Shown: one piece after another, positions 26,705 through 35,058 of the stretch
Layout of the letters: each line of letters opens with the position of its first letter
Position numbering within the stretch: position 1 is the first letter of the stretch
Source of the DNA: an uncultured Bacteroidota bacterium
GTDB taxonomy: Bacteria > Bacteroidota > Bacteroidia > Chitinophagales > Chitinophagaceae
DNA: 64,000 bases
Direction of reading: 5' to 3'
NCBI GenBank assembly: GCA_937928385.1
Contig: CALEZD010000124.1
Location: 1-64,000, forward strand
Program-made: the position numbers and the translations under genes
Notes under the pieces: generated by a model
Database searches by the model: none
Told to the model about the DNA's origin: nothing
What the model saw: the letters and a program-made list of their open reading frames with translations, nothing else

Positions 26705-26776
26705 ATTTGTGCGGCGAAAATAAGAACAGTGGCCTTTAATACCAACCATGCGAAATATAATATTGTCTATATCCCT

Positions 26777-28702
26777 ATGAAATACCTATTGATGCTCTTA
26801 TTGGCCTCCGTTGTTGTTCAAGCCCGTGCCATACCCACTAATATATACCTGAAACTGGTAGAGCTGAATGCCTGCTGGGCAGAGCAGCCTGATATTGATA
26901 AATTATCTTATCCTGAATGTGACGACCGTAGCGAGCGGGAATGGATACGCACTCACCTGACGCTGGTAGAGCAAACACTGCGTGCCCGCAGCACAGCCCA
27001 TTTATCAGAAGAGCAAAAAGACAAAAGGACACAAGCGCTGAATTACCTGAACCAATACCTGAACGAGGGCAATTTCCCCGTTAACGACCAATACCACTAT
27101 CGCACCCCCATATTCATCGACAAGTATGATAATTTTTGTGCGGTAGGATATTTAGTAAAAGCGACCGGGTTTGAGCAGGTATCGCGCAAGATAGCCGCAA
27201 CCACCAACCTTGCTTACGTACGCGAAATGAACTACCCCGAACTCTTTGCATGGGCCAGTGAATACGGCTTTACTGTGGATGAACTGGCGTGGATACAACC
27301 CAACTATCACTTTTATCCTGGTGAAACAGCAAACCCGGTGGGGAAGGGCACGAATGGTATCGTCTGCGAAATGTATGTAAGCCTATCCGGCAACCGTTTG
27401 TATGTTGGTGGCAACTTTACAACTGTTGATAGCCAGATAGTTGCCAATAGTATCGCTTATATCACTGACTCAGCCAATGTGTATAGCTGGCATAGCATGG
27501 GTGTTGGAGTGAACGGCCCCGTCTATGCCATACAGGAGTTTGACAATAAAGTATTCATCGCGGGAAATTTCAACAAGTCGGGCACTACGGCTATGAGCAG
27601 CGTGGCACATTGGGACGGAAGTGCCTGGCAGCGGGCGGGTTGTATAGATGGAACAGTAAGGGACCTTGTTGTATTCGATAATGAACTGTATGCCTGCGGT
27701 GATTTGAATATGTGCAATGGACAGGTTGATGTCAACTTTGTAAAATGGACCGGCAATGGATGGTCAGCTATACCCGGCACGAAAGGGCACGTCAATAAAA
27801 TGTATGTAAGCGTAAACGAATTGATATTGGGCGGCCTGTTTACATACAATAATAACAGTGAGAATATTATCAAGTGGGGCAAACAAACCGGTTTTACCAC
27901 ATACCGGGTTCCCATTGTCAACGAAGTGATGGACATCTGTGCGTACAGGGGCGCGATTGTTGCATCCGGGCGCTCCACTTCGACCAAGACAGAATTGCTC
28001 TATAAAGACAGTGCCTCGCATTGGACAGTAACCGCACCGGGCATGGGAAACCAGTCAGTTGTTTCGTATGCTACGCTTTGTCCCGATGCAGATACGCTTT
28101 GGGTAGGTGGAGATTTTTTAACATCCTGGTTGCCGTCACCTTATGGGACTTATAATATGTACGCTCATTCTGCAAGGGTTATGTATACATGGAATAAGGA
28201 AGAGTTTCCGCTTGGTGGATTTTACCTTGATGGTGCGGTAAGGAAGTTTATACTGTTTAAAGGGACCCTTATAGGTGGCGGTGAGTTCAAAGACTATAAT
28301 TACCCGGGCACTACAAGCTTATTGTGGCATCTTAATGGCATTTTTCATAAAGACAGGCCAGCCCCTGCCCCCGTACCCCCGTATGCCAAAGCGATAGAAA
28401 ATAATAATAACATTTCTGATGCGGGATATATGACAGCTACAACTGTTGAGCATCTTAAAGAGCAAACAGCATTATGTACCATTTACCCCAACCCCGCACA
28501 TGATTTATTAATCATTACAAACAATTTTATAGCTGCAAGGCTAACAATGCGGGACTTAAATGGCAGAACCGTATTTGAGCAGGAATTGAATAGCAATACC
28601 CGGCAGCATGTTGCCCTGCCTCAACTGGCACAGGGCATATATATAGTTGAGGTAGAGAACACCCGGGGCGTAAATATGGTTCAAAGGATTACTATACAGT
28701 GA
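26777..28702 (+). CDS. T9SS secreted beta-propeller-type protein, copy 1
   Basis: 641 residues. Signal peptide MKYLLMLLLASVVVQARA. Residues ~20-180 are a conserved helical domain shared with the next gene (REWIRTHLTLVEQTLRARS ... FIDKYDNFCAVGYLVKATG ... YPELFAWASEYGFTVDELAW). Residues ~190-540 hold repeated ~50-residue units of the type LYVGGNFTTVDSQIVANSIAY / VFIAGNFNKSG / LILGGLFTYN, a propeller-like array. The end is a T9SS type A domain (IYPNPAHDLLIIT ... QGIYIVEVEN ... ITIQ). The true start is 26777: the frame is open much farther upstream, but that part lies antisense to dapD. Function unknown; likely surface-exposed. Confidence 0.87.
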   Translation: MKYLLMLLLASVVVQARAIPTNIYLKLVELNACWAEQPDIDKLSYPECDDRSEREWIRTHLTLVEQTLRARSTAHLSEEQKDKRTQALNYLNQYLNEGNFPVNDQYHYRTPIFIDKYDNFCAVGYLVKATGFEQVSRKIAATTNLAYVREMNYPELFAWASEYGFTVDELAWIQPNYHFYPGETANPVGKGTNGIVCEMYVSLSGNRLYVGGNFTTVDSQIVANSIAYITDSANVYSWHSMGVGVNGPVYAIQEFDNKVFIAGNFNKSGTTAMSSVAHWDGSAWQRAGCIDGTVRDLVVFDNELYACGDLNMCNGQVDVNFVKWTGNGWSAIPGTKGHVNKMYVSVNELILGGLFTYNNNSENIIKWGKQTGFTTYRVPIVNEVMDICAYRGAIVASGRSTSTKTELLYKDSASHWTVTAPGMGNQSVVSYATLCPDADTLWVGGDFLTSWLPSPYGTYNMYAHSARVMYTWNKEEFPLGGFYLDGAVRKFILFKGTLIGGGEFKDYNYPGTTSLLWHLNGIFHKDRPAPAPVPPYAKAIENNNNISDAGYMTATTVEHLKEQTALCTIYPNPAHDLLIITNNFIAARLTMRDLNGRTVFEQELNSNTRQHVALPQLAQGIYIVEVENTRGVNMVQRITIQ

Positions 28703-28781
28703 CTTTTAAGTATTGTGTGACGTAGATATGACTTAAGATTATGAACCGGTGTTTATATTACAATATAAAATTTCAACGCTT

Positions 28782-30611
28782 ATGAAGACAATTATTACAC
28801 TATTACTGACATGTATCATATACACAGGTTTCGGTAAATCGAAACAGGCTTACGAAAAACTATGTGAAGTAAACAAATGCTGGACGGAACAGCAGGATGT
28901 GCATCAACTGTCATACCCGGAATATGATAACCGCAGCGAACGCGAATGGATACGCACGCACCTCACACTGGTAGAGCAAACACTGCGTGCCCGCAGCACA
29001 GCCCATTTGTCAGAACAACAAAAAGCCAACAGGCTGAACGCATTGGCGCACCTCAATCAATATTGGCACGAAGGCAACTTCCCCGTTAACGACCAATACA
29101 ACTACCGTACACCTATATTCATAGATAAGTATGACAACTTTTGCGCGGTAGGTTATTTGGTAAAAGCAACCGGGTTTGAGCAGGTATCGCGCAAAATATC
29201 CGCAACAACCAACCTTGCTTACGTACGCGAAATGAACTACCCCGAACTCTTTGCATGGGCCAATGATTATGGTTTTACAGTGGATGAATTAGCATGGATA
29301 CAACCGGGATATCCACCTGATATTTGGGCTTTGCCAATAGGTTCGGGCTGTGACGGTTCCGTGCATAAATTGTACACGAATAAAGCGGGTGACAAACTCT
29401 TTGTAGGTGGCAACTTCAGTACTGTCAATTCCACTGTCAGTGCTAACAATATTGCATATGTTACCGGCGACATTGCTGATTTCACCTGGCACAGTATGGG
29501 TGATGGTCTTAACGGTGCTGTTTATGCCATTACAGAGTTCGACAACAAAATATTCGCTGCAGGAAATTTCACGATGTCGGGAACAACACCGGTCATGAAT
29601 ATAGCTTATTGGGATGGAACCAAATGGAATGCAGCGGGTTGTATCAATGGAACAGTAAAAGATCTTATAGTATTCAAAAACGAACTATATGCAGTCGGTG
29701 ATTTTGATGTTTGCGCAGCTATGTCCGAGGTTAATTTTTCTAAATGGAACGGTACAGTATGGACTTCAACAGGTATGCTGGAAGGGCATGTTAACACGGT
29801 ATACGACAATGGCAACGAACTGGTTCTGGGTGGTAAATTCAAGTATATGGGCAATAATGTTAACATCATCAAATGGAATGCTACCAGCGGTTTTACCCAA
29901 TACACCAACAATATACAAAATGAAGTAACAGATATTGCATCCGATTCAGGCCACTTATATGCGGTTACATTAGCAGACATCGATACCAACGAACTGGTGA
30001 TGAAACTACCTGCATCAAGTAACACCTGGTCAGCATTGCCACAGCTCAATTTTACATATACTGAAAAACTGGGACTGAACACTATTTGCCGCATGGGCAG
30101 CGCCTTATTTGTGGGAGGTGATATCAAATACCAACCACAGATACAACCGAGTATGCCTTCGTCCAACTGCGCTGTAATATATGGCGGCAGTCAACTGGGG
30201 GGTTATGATGGTGTTATGGTAGACAGTGCTATCTACACTATGACATTGTTTAAAAGCAGGCTGGTAGTAGGCGGAAAGTTTATCAAAGGTTATTCCGGGT
30301 CACAGTCTCCGTCCCTCAATGGCATAGCCATTCAAATCACCAAAACAGGAATAGAAGGTACGTTCGCGGAGCATGATGCACTCATTCACATTTTCCCCAA
30401 CCCGGTAAAATCGGGTGGCGAAGTAATAATAGAAAATAATATAGCTGCAAAACATTTCAGGTTGTACGATGTAACCGGAAAACTGGTAACAGATGCCCCA
30501 ATCAGTACAGATAAGAAAATTCAGTTGCCGCTGATACCGACTGGTATTTATATAGCGGAATTGAGCAATATTAATGGTGAAAAAGCCGTTAGTAAGTTAG
30601 TGATAGAATAA
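28782..30611 (+). CDS. T9SS secreted beta-propeller-type protein, copy 2
   Basis: 609 residues, a tandem paralogue of the preceding gene with the same order: signal peptide (MKTIITLLLTCIIYTGFG), N-terminal helical domain, repeats (LFVGGNFSTVNSTVSANNIAY, IFAAGNFTMSGTT, LVLGGKFKYMG), and T9SS tail (IFPNPVKSGGEVIIE ... PTGIYIAELSN ... LVIE). The N-terminal domains are far more alike, even at the DNA level, than the propellers. ATG 28782 is the start; an upstream in-frame GTG (28749) precedes a non-signal sequence. A terminator follows at 30638. Confidence 0.87.
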   Translation: MKTIITLLLTCIIYTGFGKSKQAYEKLCEVNKCWTEQQDVHQLSYPEYDNRSEREWIRTHLTLVEQTLRARSTAHLSEQQKANRLNALAHLNQYWHEGNFPVNDQYNYRTPIFIDKYDNFCAVGYLVKATGFEQVSRKISATTNLAYVREMNYPELFAWANDYGFTVDELAWIQPGYPPDIWALPIGSGCDGSVHKLYTNKAGDKLFVGGNFSTVNSTVSANNIAYVTGDIADFTWHSMGDGLNGAVYAITEFDNKIFAAGNFTMSGTTPVMNIAYWDGTKWNAAGCINGTVKDLIVFKNELYAVGDFDVCAAMSEVNFSKWNGTVWTSTGMLEGHVNTVYDNGNELVLGGKFKYMGNNVNIIKWNATSGFTQYTNNIQNEVTDIASDSGHLYAVTLADIDTNELVMKLPASSNTWSALPQLNFTYTEKLGLNTICRMGSALFVGGDIKYQPQIQPSMPSSNCAVIYGGSQLGGYDGVMVDSAIYTMTLFKSRLVVGGKFIKGYSGSQSPSLNGIAIQITKTGIEGTFAEHDALIHIFPNPVKSGGEVIIENNIAAKHFRLYDVTGKLVTDAPISTDKKIQLPLIPTGIYIAELSNINGEKAVSKLVIE

Positions 30612-30637
30612 ACTGCGATTTGCGTTTTTCATAGAGT

Positions 30638-30668
30638 AAGCCCGCTGGCGCAAGCCGGGGGCTTTTCT
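30638..30668 (+). terminator. terminator of the propeller gene pair
   Basis: Long stem AAGCCC-G-CTGGC / GCCGG-GGGCTT with GCAA loop, then TTCTTT. Confidence 0.75.
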
Positions 30669-30691
30669 TTCCCAAAAATTTTAGAAATGAA

Positions 30692-30722
30692 TTTGGAGAA
30701 ATCCGAAAGCTGCCTATCTTTG
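30692..30722 (+). promoter_or_regulatory. promoter of tRNA-Val
   Basis: TTTG (30692-30695), a 19-base spacer, TATCTTTG (30715-30722): full Bacteroidota consensus, 26 bases before the tRNA. Confidence 0.8.
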
Positions 30723-30748
30723 CAATCCCAATTCGGGAAAAAGCGAAA

Positions 30749-30823
30749 GGAGGCATAGCTCAGCTGGTTCAGAGCATCTGCCTTACAAGCAGAGGGTCCG
30801 CGGTTCGAATCCGTGTGCCTCCA
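30749..30823 (+). tRNA. tRNA-Val (TAC)
   Basis: Acceptor GGAGGCA / TGCCTCC, D arm GCTC...GAGC, anticodon stem TCTGC / GCAGA with loop CTTACAA (anticodon TAC), T arm CGCGG TTCGAAT CCGTG, discriminator A. CCA is not encoded. Confidence 0.96.
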
Positions 30824-30830
30824 CAGAATA

Positions 30831-30855
30831 AGCCTCACATTGTGGGGCTTTTTTT
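30831..30855 (+). terminator. terminator of tRNA-Val
   Basis: AGCCTCAC / GTGGGGCT (one T-G pair) then seven T. Confidence 0.8.
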
Positions 30856-30957
30856 ATTTCCCCTCTTCCTCCACCCGAATAATGAAAAATTCAATATAAA
30901 GTCCCCTCCAACTTAGCATATCCCAAAAACTAATCTTTCGGCTTCGGCTGATGCTTA

Positions 30958-31002
30958 TGTAATATTTATCACACAAGGGCAGGGTAGTGAAACATATTTT
31001 TG
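30958..31002 (+). promoter_or_regulatory. Crp/Fnr-type site 1 with -7 element
   Basis: TGTAA-TATTTA-TCACA (30958-30973; one base from TGTGA-N6-TCACA) and TATTTTTG (30995-31002). The site centre is 36.5 bp from the last base of the -7 element, i.e. about -41.5 from the likely start. The promoter lies after the in-frame GTG at 30987, which rules that codon out as a start. Confidence 0.7.
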
Positions 31003-31079
31003 TACAAAGACAAAACAAACTATTCCGGGGTGGCATAATAGACATTACATTATGCCCCCCGGTTAGTATTTTTTATACA

Positions 31080-31694
31080 ATGGGAGAACTATCAGCGGCT
31101 TGTGATATGAGTTGTACAGACAGGCTGAACTATAAGGATTATTATCACCGCAACTGCAACACCGAAAGCAGGGACAGCGCCAGCAATTTTTACAAGTTGT
31201 TTATCGACCTGCATGAGCCTGCGGAAATATTGCTGGTCAACAACAACTTTTGCGACAATATATACTACACATTAGGTAAAGGCTGGAAGGTGGAACTACT
31301 ATTGGCGGACGGAGCAGGTACCCCCAAGGCGATGGCGCAGGAAGCCATCGCGCATGGGGTAAATGTAATAGGAGGAGGCATGTCGTCTTTCAGGGCGGGT
31401 AAAACGTACAACGCCATGGCGCTTAATTACCTTCAGATAGCACCAGTAATACGGCAAGGTTTCCATGCTGAGGTAGCCAAAGCCTTGGTGCATGGAGGTT
31501 ATTTGCTGGTAGAAGAATTTTTGTCGCCGCATGCAGTGACTGATGCTGCCATGCAAGACTCCCTGGATGAAATAGTGCATGAGTTTCCGGGGGTGGAAAT
31601 GCTGTATAGTGAGCAAAAAGAGATAAATTTCATGAGCAGGGAAGGCAATATAACTAAAGCAAGGGTTTTAAGGCTGTTGGGCCGTAAGCAATGA
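31080..31694 (+). CDS. TehB-like class I methyltransferase homologue lacking SAM motif I
   Basis: 204 residues. The overall pattern follows small Bacteroidota TehB-like methyltransferases: DYYHRNC at the start, a first strand EILLVNNN, GKGWKVELLLADGAGTPKAM, YNAMALNYLQIAPVIRQGFH, LVHGGYLLVEEFLS, and C-terminal MLYSEQKEINFMSREGN ... VLRLLGRKQ. However, the glycine-rich SAM loop expected after the first strand (GxGxGRN type) reads VNNNFCDNIYYT, so SAM binding is doubtful. It may be a non-catalytic relative. First gene of the sulfur island, 60 bases before the Crp/Fnr gene and preceded by a Crp-type site. Start ATG 31080, since the upstream GTG lies before the predicted transcription start. Confidence 0.6.
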   Translation: MGELSAACDMSCTDRLNYKDYYHRNCNTESRDSASNFYKLFIDLHEPAEILLVNNNFCDNIYYTLGKGWKVELLLADGAGTPKAMAQEAIAHGVNVIGGGMSSFRAGKTYNAMALNYLQIAPVIRQGFHAEVAKALVHGGYLLVEEFLSPHAVTDAAMQDSLDEIVHEFPGVEMLYSEQKEINFMSREGNITKARVLRLLGRKQ

Positions 31695-31754
31695 ATATGT
31701 CGGTGAGGTTGTAAAGTTTATGTAATCAATACTGAAAATTTAAAAGAAATCACT

Positions 31755-32387
31755 ATGTCGGATTTGTCGAAACTAAGAGAATTATTTCCTGAACTTGAAG
31801 AGGAATTGTACAACGAAATAATACAGGTGGGTGTGATAAAAGAAGTACCCGCCGGCACCACCATATTGCAGGTGGCACAGCCTATCCGCACAGTTATGCT
31901 GGTGTTAGACGGAGTGGTGAAACTGTACCAGGAAGATGACGAGGGCGATGAATATTTTATTTATCATATAGAGCCGGGGCAGGCCTGCGCTGTGTCGATG
32001 GTATGTGCGTATAAGCAGGAGAAGAGCACGGTAACAGCTAAGTCTGTTACTGATGTGGTATTGCTGACTGTGCCGCTTGAATATATGGACAAATGGCTGC
32101 AGAAGTATAAAAGCTGGCACTATTTCGTCATCAAAACATACCGTTCCAGGTACGAAGAGTTATTGCGCACAGTAAGTGAAATAGCGTTCAGGAATATGGA
32201 CGAACGCCTGGAGTTTTACCTGAAACGCCAGGTGAAGCAATTTGGCAAACATGTGAAACTGACACACCAGGATATTGCTAACGACCTCAATTCATCACGA
32301 GAAGTAATCAGCCGGCTGATGAAGAAAATGGAAAAGAACGGATGGATTAATATTCACCGCAATTCATTTGAATGGATAAGGGATTGA
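31755..32387 (+). CDS. Crp/Fnr-family transcriptional regulator
   Basis: 210 residues. N-terminal cyclic-nucleotide-binding-type beta roll (~20-115), a long dimer helix, and a C-terminal winged helix with HQDIANDLNSSREVISRLMKKME. The recognition helix SREVISR keeps the Arg-Glu-x-x-x-Arg spacing with which CRP (SRETVGR) reads TGTGA. Two cysteines, Cys78 and Cys84 (GQACAVSMVC), sit in the effector domain where cAMP contacts would be; the cAMP-binding residues are not evident, so a redox or sulfur signal is more likely than cAMP. Probable regulator of the five Crp-type sites in 30.9-41.6 kb, including the one that drives its own transcript. Confidence 0.9.
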   Translation: MSDLSKLRELFPELEEELYNEIIQVGVIKEVPAGTTILQVAQPIRTVMLVLDGVVKLYQEDDEGDEYFIYHIEPGQACAVSMVCAYKQEKSTVTAKSVTDVVLLTVPLEYMDKWLQKYKSWHYFVIKTYRSRYEELLRTVSEIAFRNMDERLEFYLKRQVKQFGKHVKLTHQDIANDLNSSREVISRLMKKMEKNGWINIHRNSFEWIRD

Positions 32388-32411
32388 TATCATCAAAAAA
32401 AACACTGCTTA

Positions 32412-32456
32412 TGTGACAGGTATCACATACCATTTGTGTATTTAGTATCACTTTTG
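32412..32456 (+). promoter_or_regulatory. Crp/Fnr-type site 2 with -7 element
   Basis: TGTGA-CAGGTA-TCACA (32412-32427), a perfect CRP-consensus palindrome, and CACTTTTG (32449-32456). Centre to -7 end is 36.5 bp. It drives the TauE gene at 32475 with a ~14-base leader. Confidence 0.75.
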
Positions 32457-32474
32457 CATCCTTAAAAGTATATT

Positions 32475-33287
32475 ATGGAGATTCTCGGATACATTGCTTC
32501 TTTACTGATAGGCCTTTCGCTGGGATTGATAGGAGGTGGCGGCTCAATTCTTACCGTTCCCGTATTGGTGTACCTGTTTGGCGTAGAACCTGTTCTGGCT
32601 ACAGCTTATTCATTGTTTATAGTAGGTAGCACCAGCCTCATTGGTACCTTTCCCAAGTATAAGAACGGCGAAGTAAATATTAAGACTGCTGTTATCTTCG
32701 GTATCCCATCTATTGTGGCGGTGTACCTTACACGTGCATTCCTTGTTCCGGCTATACCTTCAGAAGTATTCAGCATAGGCGATTTTGTAGTTACCAAAGC
32801 TTTGCTGATGATGATGCTTTTTGCGGTACTCATGGTATTCGCGTCAGTATCTATGATACGGGATAAGAAGAAAAAAGCAGAGGAAGAAGGCGAGCAGAAG
32901 TTTAACTACCCTATGATAATAATTGAAGGCGCACTGGTAGGCACACTGACCGGCCTGGTAGGCGCAGGTGGCGGTTTCCTGATTATACCTGCACTGGTAT
33001 TGCTGAGCAAGCTGCCTATGAAGCAGGCTGTGGGAACCTCATTGCTGATTATAGCCGCTAAATCACTGATAGGGTTCACCGGCGACCTGGGTAAACAAAC
33101 CATGGACTGGACCTTACTGCTTACAGTAACCGGATTAGCTATAGCAGGTATATTCGTAGGCAACATACTCAGTAAAAAAATATCAGCCTCCAGCCTCAAA
33201 AAAGGCTTTGGCTGGTTCGTGCTCGTTATGGGTATTTACATCATTATCAAAGAACTGTTTTTTGCAACTCCGGGAGGAAGCCACTAA
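32475..33287 (+). CDS. TauE/SafE-family exporter (probable sulfite or organosulfonate)
   Basis: 270 residues, about eight transmembrane helices in two repeats. Family signatures: LIGGGGSILTVPVLVYLFGVEP near the start, and the second-repeat equivalent GLVGAGGGFLIIPALVLL with KQAVGTSLLIIAAKSLIG. TauE/SafE proteins export sulfite or sulfoacetate. Its place between a Crp regulator and a persulfide-dioxygenase-like gene supports export of the sulfite produced. The gene has its own Crp-type promoter and terminator. Confidence 0.88.
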   Translation: MEILGYIASLLIGLSLGLIGGGGSILTVPVLVYLFGVEPVLATAYSLFIVGSTSLIGTFPKYKNGEVNIKTAVIFGIPSIVAVYLTRAFLVPAIPSEVFSIGDFVVTKALLMMMLFAVLMVFASVSMIRDKKKKAEEEGEQKFNYPMIIIEGALVGTLTGLVGAGGGFLIIPALVLLSKLPMKQAVGTSLLIIAAKSLIGFTGDLGKQTMDWTLLLTVTGLAIAGIFVGNILSKKISASSLKKGFGWFVLVMGIYIIIKELFFATPGGSH

Positions 33288-33314
33288 AACATCTGTACAG
33301 AATACTAATTCATT

Positions 33315-33340
33315 AAAGCCCCTGCATAGGGGCTTTTGCT
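33315..33340 (+). terminator. terminator of the TauE gene
   Basis: AAAGCCCC / GGGGCTTT with 6-base loop, followed by TGCTTT. Confidence 0.8.
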
Positions 33341-33431
33341 TTATGTATTGTTGTTCACGACGCGTTAATAGACACGCCTTATAGCTGTATAGGTGCTGAA
33401 GACACTATTATTTCGCAATCATTTTTTCTTG

Positions 33432-33476
33432 TGTGACTTAAGTCATTTATGGGGCTTACATGTGGTTGGATATTTG
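33432..33476 (+). promoter_or_regulatory. Crp/Fnr-type site 3 with -7 element
   Basis: TGTGA-CTTAAG-TCATT (33432-33447, inner palindrome TGACTTAAGTCA) and GATATTTG (33469-33476), again 36.5 bp from centre to -7 end. It precedes the MBL-rhodanese gene and excludes the in-frame ATG at 33460 as start. Confidence 0.7.
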
Positions 33477-33519
33477 CAGTATAACAATTGAAAATTATCA
33501 AAAAACAAATAGTAGCAAG

Positions 33520-34941
33520 ATGAAGATTGAACAGATTTATACCGGATGTTTGGCACAAGGTGCATATTACATTGAGAGTGATGGCGAAGCGGTAATTATC
33601 GACCCGCTGCGCGAAGTAGAGCCATACATCGAAAAAGCAAACAGCAATAATGCAAAGATCAAGTATGTACTGGAAACACACTTCCATGCAGACTTCGTGT
33701 CCGGCCACTTAGACCTGTCTAAGAAAACAGGCGCGCCTATCGTGTTTGGCCCTAATGCACAACCCGATTTTGATTTTTACTCTGCTAAAGATGGAGAAAT
33801 ACTGAAAGTAGGTAAAGCCACTATTAAAGTGCTGCATACACCAGGACATACTATGGAAAGCACCTGTTACTTGCTCAGCGACGAGTCAGGCAAGGATGTA
33901 GGTTTGTTCAGCGGTGATACCCTGTTCATTGGCGATGTGGGCAGGCCTGACCTGGCACAGAAGGTAAAGTCAGACTTAACGCAGGATAAACTGGCTGGGC
34001 ATCTCTACGATTCTCTGCGCAACAAAATCATGACATTGGCTGATGATATTATAGTGTACCCCGCACACGGTGCCGGCAGCGCTTGTGGCAAGAACATGAG
34101 TAAGGAAACAACAGATACATTGGGCAACCAGAAAAACACAAACTACGCGCTGAGGGCGGATATGACTAAAGATGAGTTTATCAAAGAAGTAACAACCGGC
34201 CTGGTACCACCTCCATCATACTTCCCGCTGAATGTAATGATGAACATACATGGTTATGACAGCATAGATACAGTGTTAGAAAGGGGGTTGCGTGCATTGT
34301 CACCCGAGGCTTTTGAAGCTGCGGCCAACGAAACAGGCGCATTAATGCTGGATGTAAGAAACGCACAGGATTTTGCAGCAGCCTTTGTCCCTAATTCAAT
34401 AAATATCGGTTTGCAAGGTTCATTTGCCCCATGGGTGGGTGCGCTGATACCCGATATCAAACAGGAGATATTATTGATAACAGAACCCGGTGCTGAAGAA
34501 GAAGCAGTAACAAGGCTGAGTCGTGTGGGTTACGACTATGTAATCGGCTACCTGGAAGGTGGTGTTGAAGCATGGAAAAATGCTGGCAAGGAGATAGATA
34601 GCATCACCAGCATCACAGCCGATGAAATGGCAGATATACTGGCGCAGGATGCTGATGCACCTGTACTGGATGTGCGTAAGAAAAGCGAATACCTGAGTGA
34701 ACACATACTGACTGCTGAAAACGCGCCGCTGGATAATGTGAACGAAGCGATGAGTATGATAGACAAGGATAAAACTTACTATGTGCACTGTGCCGGTGGC
34801 TACCGCAGCATGATATTTACATCTATCATGCGTGCAAGGGGTTTCGACAACCTGGTAGATGTACAGGGTGGTTTCAAAGCTATCAAGGAGTCGGGCAAAT
34901 TTAACGTAAGCGATTACGTATGTCCCACTACACTTCTATAA
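33520..34941 (+). CDS. persulfide dioxygenase-like MBL protein fused to two rhodanese domains
   Basis: 473 residues, cytoplasmic. Residues 1-~260 are a metallo-beta-lactamase domain of the ETHE1/persulfide dioxygenase type: THFHADFVSGH (His54, His56, Asp58, His63), TPGHTMEST, FSGDTLFIGDVGRPDL and YPAHGAGSACGKN. Residues ~275-370 form a rhodanese domain without catalytic Cys (ILLITEPGAEEE at the active loop); residues ~380-470 form a second one with Cys (YVHCAGGYRSM). Such fusions oxidise low-molecular persulfide to sulfite while the rhodanese passes sulfane sulfur. Start ATG 33520. Upstream Crp-type site; the next gene is a stand-alone rhodanese. Confidence 0.9.
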   Translation: MKIEQIYTGCLAQGAYYIESDGEAVIIDPLREVEPYIEKANSNNAKIKYVLETHFHADFVSGHLDLSKKTGAPIVFGPNAQPDFDFYSAKDGEILKVGKATIKVLHTPGHTMESTCYLLSDESGKDVGLFSGDTLFIGDVGRPDLAQKVKSDLTQDKLAGHLYDSLRNKIMTLADDIIVYPAHGAGSACGKNMSKETTDTLGNQKNTNYALRADMTKDEFIKEVTTGLVPPPSYFPLNVMMNIHGYDSIDTVLERGLRALSPEAFEAAANETGALMLDVRNAQDFAAAFVPNSINIGLQGSFAPWVGALIPDIKQEILLITEPGAEEEAVTRLSRVGYDYVIGYLEGGVEAWKNAGKEIDSITSITADEMADILAQDADAPVLDVRKKSEYLSEHILTAENAPLDNVNEAMSMIDKDKTYYVHCAGGYRSMIFTSIMRARGFDNLVDVQGGFKAIKESGKFNVSDYVCPTTLL

Positions 34942-34975
34942 AATAACAGAGCAGGAGCAATGCAAACATACAATT

Positions 34976-35010
34976 ATCACAGGGAGGAGGGTTGGTCCTC
35001 TTCCCGTGAT
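34976..35010 (+). ncRNA. stem-loop in the leader of the small rhodanese gene
   Basis: ATCAC-A-GGGAGGAGG / CCTCTTCCC-GTGAT with a 6-base loop, starting 35 bases past the MBL-rhodanese stop. There is no T run, so not a classical terminator; it may be an mRNA stabiliser or processing site between the two genes. Confidence 0.5.
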
Positions 35011-35058
35011 GATGTAATTGAGAACAGAATTATTATTAAAAACAAAAAATCACATATC

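Noticed and set aside
25571..26776. Open plus-strand frame continuing upstream of the propeller gene for about 400 codons
   Set aside because: It lies opposite dapD, has no signal of a start, and the signal peptide of the real gene begins at ATG 26777.
30987..31079. GTG start giving a 235-residue version of the methyltransferase-like protein
   Set aside because: The -7 element (30995-31002) lies after this GTG, so it would not be in the transcript, and the extension is not conserved-looking.
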